Of a DNA stretch of 64,000 bases, positions 59,201-64,000 are shown in pieces. The number at the start of each line of letters is the position of its first letter. The stretch's first letter is position 1. Where the stretch lies: NCBI RefSeq assembly GCF_037975245.1, contig NC_092564.1:15381984-15445983 (forward strand), read 5' to 3'. The notes under the pieces were generated by a model. The model ran no database searches. It saw only the letters and a program-made list of their open reading frames with translations, and was not told where the DNA came from. Origin of the DNA: Apostichopus japonicus (taxonomy: Eukaryota; Echinodermata; Holothuroidea; Aspidochirotida; Stichopodidae). The translations under genes were made by a program, and so were the position numbers.

Positions 59201-62200
59201 AAATGACGATTTTGTAAGGCTATACCCTTATGATTTTGTCGGATTTTGGCCAAAATTGCGACTTTTTTAATTCTTCCCAAAATTGTACCTGCGGTGTGTG
59301 GCGCCCTTTTGATTCCTTTCCAGGTGATAAGAGTTGTAAAAACACTCATATTTTGGTAGAAAAATGAAATTTAATAACCATATCTCGACGTCATTTCATA
59401 TCGCATTTAGATTATTGAAACTTCGTCAAATGACACTTTTTGTCTCGAGAGAAGCGTCTAATGGGTGCTGTGGTCCGTTCTGCATATCCTGAGAGAAAAT
59501 TAAGAACTTTCATTTTTGGCCCAAAAATGACGATTTTGTAAGGCTATACCCTTATGATTTTGGCCAAAATTGCGACTTTTTTAATTCTTCCCAAAATTGT
59601 ACCTGCGGTGTGTGGCGCCCTTTTGATTCCTTTCCAGGTGATAAGAGTTGTAAAAACACTCATATTTTGGTAGAAAAATGAAATTTAATAACCATATCTC
59701 GACGTCATTTCATATCGCATTTAGATTATTAAAACTTCGTCAAATGACACTTTTTGACTGGAGAGAAGCGTCTAATGGGTGCTGTGGTCCGTTCTACGTA
59801 TCTTGAGAGAAATTTGAGAACTTTCATTTTTGGCCCACAATGACGATTTTGTAAGGCTATACCCTTATGATTTTGTCCAAAATTGCGACTTTTTTAATTC
59901 TTCCCAAAATTGTACCTGCGGTGTGTGGCGCCCTTTTGATTCCTTTCCAGGTGATAAGAGTTGTAAAAACACTCATATTTTGGTAGAAAAATGAAATTTA
60001 ATAACCATATCTCGACGTCATTTCAGATCGCATTTAGATGACTAAAACTTCGTCAAATGACACTTTTTGTCTCGAGAGAAGCGTCTAATGGGTGCTGTGG
60101 TCCGTTCTACGTATCCTGAGAGAAATTTGAGAACTTTCATTTTTGGCCCAAAAATGACGATTTTGTAAGGCTATACCCTTATGATTTTGTCGGATTTTGG
60201 CCAAAATTGTGACTTTTTTAATTCTTCCCAAAATTGTACCTGCGGTGTGTGGCGCCCTTTTGATTCCTTTCCAGGTGATAAGAGTTGTAAAAACACTCAT
60301 ATTTTGGTAGAAAAATGAAATTTAATAACCATATCTCAACGTCATTTCATATCGCATTTAGATTATTAAAACTTCGTCAAATGACACTTTTTGTCTCGAG
60401 AGAAGCGTCTAATGGGTGCTGTGGTCCGTTCTACATATCCTGAGAGAAAATTAAGAACTTTCATTTTTGGCCCAAAAATGACGATTTTGTAAGGCTATAT
60501 ACCCTTATGATTTTGTCGGATTTTGGCCAAAATTGCGACTTTTTTAATTCTTCCCAAAATTGTACCTGCGGTGTGTGGCGCCCTTTTGATTCCTTTCCAG
60601 GTGATAAGAGTTGTAAAAACACTCATATTTTGGTAGAAAAATGAAATTTAATAACCATATCTCGACGTCATTTCATATCGCATTTAGATTATTAAAACTT
60701 CGTCAAATGACACTTTTTGTCTCGAGAGAAGCGTCTAATGGGTGCTGTGGTCCGTTCTACATATCCTGAGAGAAAATTAAGAACTTTCATTTTTGGCCCA
60801 AAAATGACGATTTTGTAAGGGTTATGATTTATGGCTCATGATTTTGTCGGATTTTGGCCAAAATTGCGACTTTTTTAATTCTTCCCAAAATTGTACCTGC
60901 GGTGTGTGGCGCCCTTTTGATTCCTTTCCAGGTGATAAGAGTTGTAAAAACACTCATATTTTGGTAGAAAAATGAAATTTAATAACCATATCTCGACGTC
61001 ATTTCATATCGCATTTAGATTATTAAAACTTCGTCAAATGACACTTTTTGTCTCGAGAGAAGCGTCTAATGGGTGCTGTGGCCCGTTCTACATATCCTGA
61101 GAGAAAATTAAGAACTTTCATTTTTGGCCCAAAAATGACGATTTTGTAAGGCTATACCCTTATGATTTTGTCGGATTTTGTCCAAAATTGCGACTTTTTT
61201 AATTCTTCCCAAAATTGTACCTGCGGTGTGTGGCGCCCTTTTGATTCCTTTCCAGGTGATAAGAGTTGTAAAAACACTCATATTTTGGTAGAAAAATGAA
61301 ATTTAATAACCATATCTCGACGTCATTTCATATCGCATTTAGATTATTAAAACTTCGTCAAATGACACTTTTTGTCTCGAGAGAAGCGTCTAATGGGTGC
61401 TGTGGTCCGTTCTACATATCCTGAGAGAAAATTAAGAACTTTCATTTTTGGCCCAAAAATGACGATTTTGTAAGGCTATATACCCTTATGAATTTGTCGG
61501 ATTTTGGCCAAAATTGCGACTTTTTTAATTCTTCCCAAAATTGTACCTGCGGTGTGTGGCGCCCTTTTGATTCCTTTCCAGGTGATAAGAGTTGTAAAAA
61601 CACTCATATTTTGGTAGAAAAATGAAATTTAATAACCATATCTCGACGTCATTTCATATCGCATTTAGATTATTAAAACTTCGTCAAATGACACTTTTTG
61701 TCTCGAGAGAAGCGTCTATTGGGTGCTGTGGTCCGTTCTACGTATCCTGAGAGAAATTTGAGAACTTTCATATTTGGCCCACAATGACGATTTTGTAAGG
61801 CTATACCCTTATGACTTTTTTAATTCTTCCCAAAATTGTACCTGCGGTGTGTGGCGCCCTTTTGATTCCTTTCCAGGTGATAAGAGTTGTAAAAACACTC
61901 ATATTTTGGTAGAAAAATGAAATTTAATAACCATATCTCGACGTCATTTCATATCGCATTTAGATTATTAAAACTTCGTCAAATGACACTTTTTGTCTCG
62001 AGAGAAGCGTCTAATGGGTGCTGTGGTCCGTTCTACATATCCTGAGAGAAAATTAAGAACTTTCATTTTTGGCCCAAAAATGACGATTTTGTAAGGCTAT
62101 ATACCCTTTTGATTTTGTCGGATTTTGGCCAAAATTGCGACTTTTTTAATTCTTCCCAAAATTGTACCTGCGGTGTGTGGCGCCCTTTTGATTCCTTTCC

Positions 62201-64000
62201 AGGTGATAAGAGTTGTAAAAACACTCATATTTTGGTAGAAAAATGAAATTTAATAACCATATCTCGACGTCATTTCATATCGCATTTAGATTATTAAAAC
62301 TTCGTCAAATGACACTTTTTGTCTCGAGAGAAGCGTCTAATGGGTGCTGTGGTCCGTTCTACATATCCTGAGAGAAAATTAAGAACTTTCATTTTTGGCC
62401 CAAAAATGACGATTTTGTAAGGCTATACCCTTATGATTTTGTCGGATTTTGGCCAAAATTGCGACTTTTTTAATTCTTCCCAAAATTGTACCTGCGGTGT
62501 GTGGCGCCCTTTTGATTCCTTTCCAGGTGATAAGAGTTGTAAAAACACTCATATTTTGGTAGAAAAATGAAATTTAATAACCATATCTCGACGTCATTTC
62601 ATATCGCATTTAGATTATTAAAACTTCGTCAAATGACACTTTTTGTCTCGAGAGAAGCGTCTAATGGGTGCTGTGGTCCGTTCTGCATATCCTGAGAGAA
62701 AATTAAGAACTTTCCTTTTTTGGCCCAAAAATGACGATTTTGTAAGGCTATACCCTTATGATTTTGTCGGATTTTGTCCAAAATTGCGACTTTTTTAATT
62801 CTTCCCAAAATTGTACCTGCGGTGTGTGGCGCCCTTTTGATTCCTTTCCAGGTGATAAGAGTTGTAAAAACACTCATATTTTGGTAGAAAAATGAAATTT
62901 AATAACCATATCTCGACGTCATTTCATATCGCATTTAGATTATTAAAACTTCGTCAAATGACACTTTTTGACTAGAGAGAAGCGTCTAATGGGTGCTGTG
63001 GTCCGTTCTACGTATCCTGAGAGAAATTTGAGAACTTTCATTTTTGGCCCACAATGTCGATTTTGTAAGGCTATACCCTTATGATTTTGTCCAAAATTGC
63101 GACTTTTTTAATTCTTCCCAAAATTGTACCTGCGGTGTGTGGCGCCCTTTTGATTCCTTTCCAGGTGATAAGAGTTGTAAAAACACTCATATTTTGGTAG
63201 AAAAATGAAATTTAATAACCATATCTCGACGTCATTTCATATCGCATTTAGATTATTAAAACTTCGTCAAATGACACTTTTTGTCTCGAGAGAAGCGTCT
63301 AATGGGTGCTGTGGTCCGTTCTACATATCCTGAGAGAAAATTAAGAACTTTCATTTTTGGCCCAAAAATGACGATTTTGTAAGGCTATTCCCTTATGATT
63401 TTGTCGGATTTTGGCCAAAATTGTGACTTTTTTAATTCTTCCCAAAATTGTACCTGCGGTGTGTGGCGCCCTTTTGATTCCTTTCCAGGTGATAAGAGTT
63501 GTAAAAACACTCATATTTTGGTAGAAAAATGAAATTTAATAACCATATCTCGACGTCATTTCATATCGCATTTAGATTATTAAAACTTCGTCAAATGACA
63601 CTTTTTGACTGGAGAGAAGCGTCTAATGGGTGCTGTGGTCCGTTCTACGTATCCTGAGAGAAATTTGAGAACTTTCATTTTTGGCCCAAAATGACGATTT
63701 TGTAAGTCTATACCCTTATGATTTTGTCCAAAATTGCGACTTTTTTAATTCTTCCCAAAATTGTACCTGCGGTGTGTGGCGCCCTTTTGATTCCTTTCCA
63801 GGTGATAAGAGTTGTAAAAACACTCATATTTTGGTAGAAAAATGAAATTTAATAACCATATCTCGACGTCATTTCATATCGCATTTAGATTATTAAAACT
63901 TCGTCAAATGACACTTTTTGTCTCGAGAGAAGCGTCTAATGGGTGCTGTGGTCCGTTCTGCATATCCTGAGAGAAAATTAAGAACTTTCATTTTTGGCCC

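Larger units (their letters stand above)
30499..64000. repeat. Satellite DNA array, ~324/312-bp monomers, ~105 copies, continues past window
   Basis: One head-to-tail family fills more than half the window. Landmarks in each monomer: ATCTCGACGTCATTTC, TCTAATGGGTGCTGTGGTCC, TGGCCCAAAAATGACG, GTGTGTGGCGCCCTTTTG, GATAAGAGTTGTAAAAAC. Spacing of the CGACGT landmark is 324 bp in monomers with GTCGGATTTTGGCC, about 312-314 bp where that segment or the ACACTCATATTTTGGTAG segment is shortened, and 231 bp in a rarer deletion form. All copies have one orientation. There is no intervening unique sequence from about 30,767 onward. Pairwise differences are few and recur as shared variants, showing recent block amplification. 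Confidence 0.98.

Noticed and set aside
30839-62877. Recurring 71-residue (and 68-82) reverse-strand open frame in the satellite
   Set aside because: It appears only in monomers with a particular allele set (CAAATATG or similar plus the long GGATTTTGG form), is broken in the majority, crosses no recognised domain, and is explained by the repeat itself. No evidence of selection on codons.
30767-64000. CENP-B box in the monomer (TTCGTCAAATGACAC)
   Set aside because: It shares TTCG and the central A with the essential CENP-B positions but lacks the CGGG half, so it is not a match.

Overview
The window is animal nuclear DNA: AT-rich, with long introns carrying canonical GT/AG splice sites, no bacterial-style gene packing, and one large multi-exon gene. 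The gene is a class 5 semaphorin (Sema5: sema domain, PSI domain, thrombospondin type-1 repeats, one transmembrane segment, cytoplasmic tail), so the source is a bilaterian. Intron size, low GC and the repeats fit a marine invertebrate, and an echinoderm is a reasonable guess, but nothing seen fixes the taxon.

Layout. (1) 1-26,813, plus strand: the 3' two thirds of the Sema5 gene in 16 recognisable exons, together about 2.18 kb of coding sequence (about 726 residues). They start inside the sema domain, so the N-terminal part lies upstream of the window. Exons 1409-16368 encode the end of the sema domain and the PSI domain. Exon 16852-16913 is the PSI/TSP linker. Exons 17818-25545 are a run of phase 1-1 TSP modules. 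Exon 26458-26813 encodes the membrane segment, a short acidic tail and the stop. By alignment to the remembered vertebrate SEMA5A/5B order, the second TSP module is missing. (2) Introns hold several tandem repeats: a nested 20/60/120-bp minisatellite at about 12.1-12.7 kb, a G-quadruplex-type minisatellite at 13.4 kb, a roughly 70-bp repeat at 19.5-19.9 kb, and a 265-bp MITE-like element at 24.14-24.41 kb. (3) 26,814-29,560: 3' UTR and intergenic DNA with several AATAAA signals and a (CA)n(TA)n microsatellite. (4) 29,563-30,317: five tRNA-like (A box/B box) modules on the minus strand, the last three in a tandem array with an exact 160-bp period. (5) 30,499 to the window end: about 33.5 kb of one head-to-tail satellite with roughly 105 monomers of 324 or about 312 bp and a rarer 231-bp deletion form. 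Larger nested duplications (1,180 bp within 4,275 bp; about 2.44 kb) are visible. The array has a decayed left edge and runs off the window.

Only the semaphorin is supported as protein coding. The many short reading frames in introns and the recurring 71-residue reverse-strand frame in the satellite are not supported as genes. The less ordinary content is the gene-proximal satellite with its irregular higher-order structure, the adjoining tRNA-like 160-bp array, and the altered TSP complement and tail of this Sema5.
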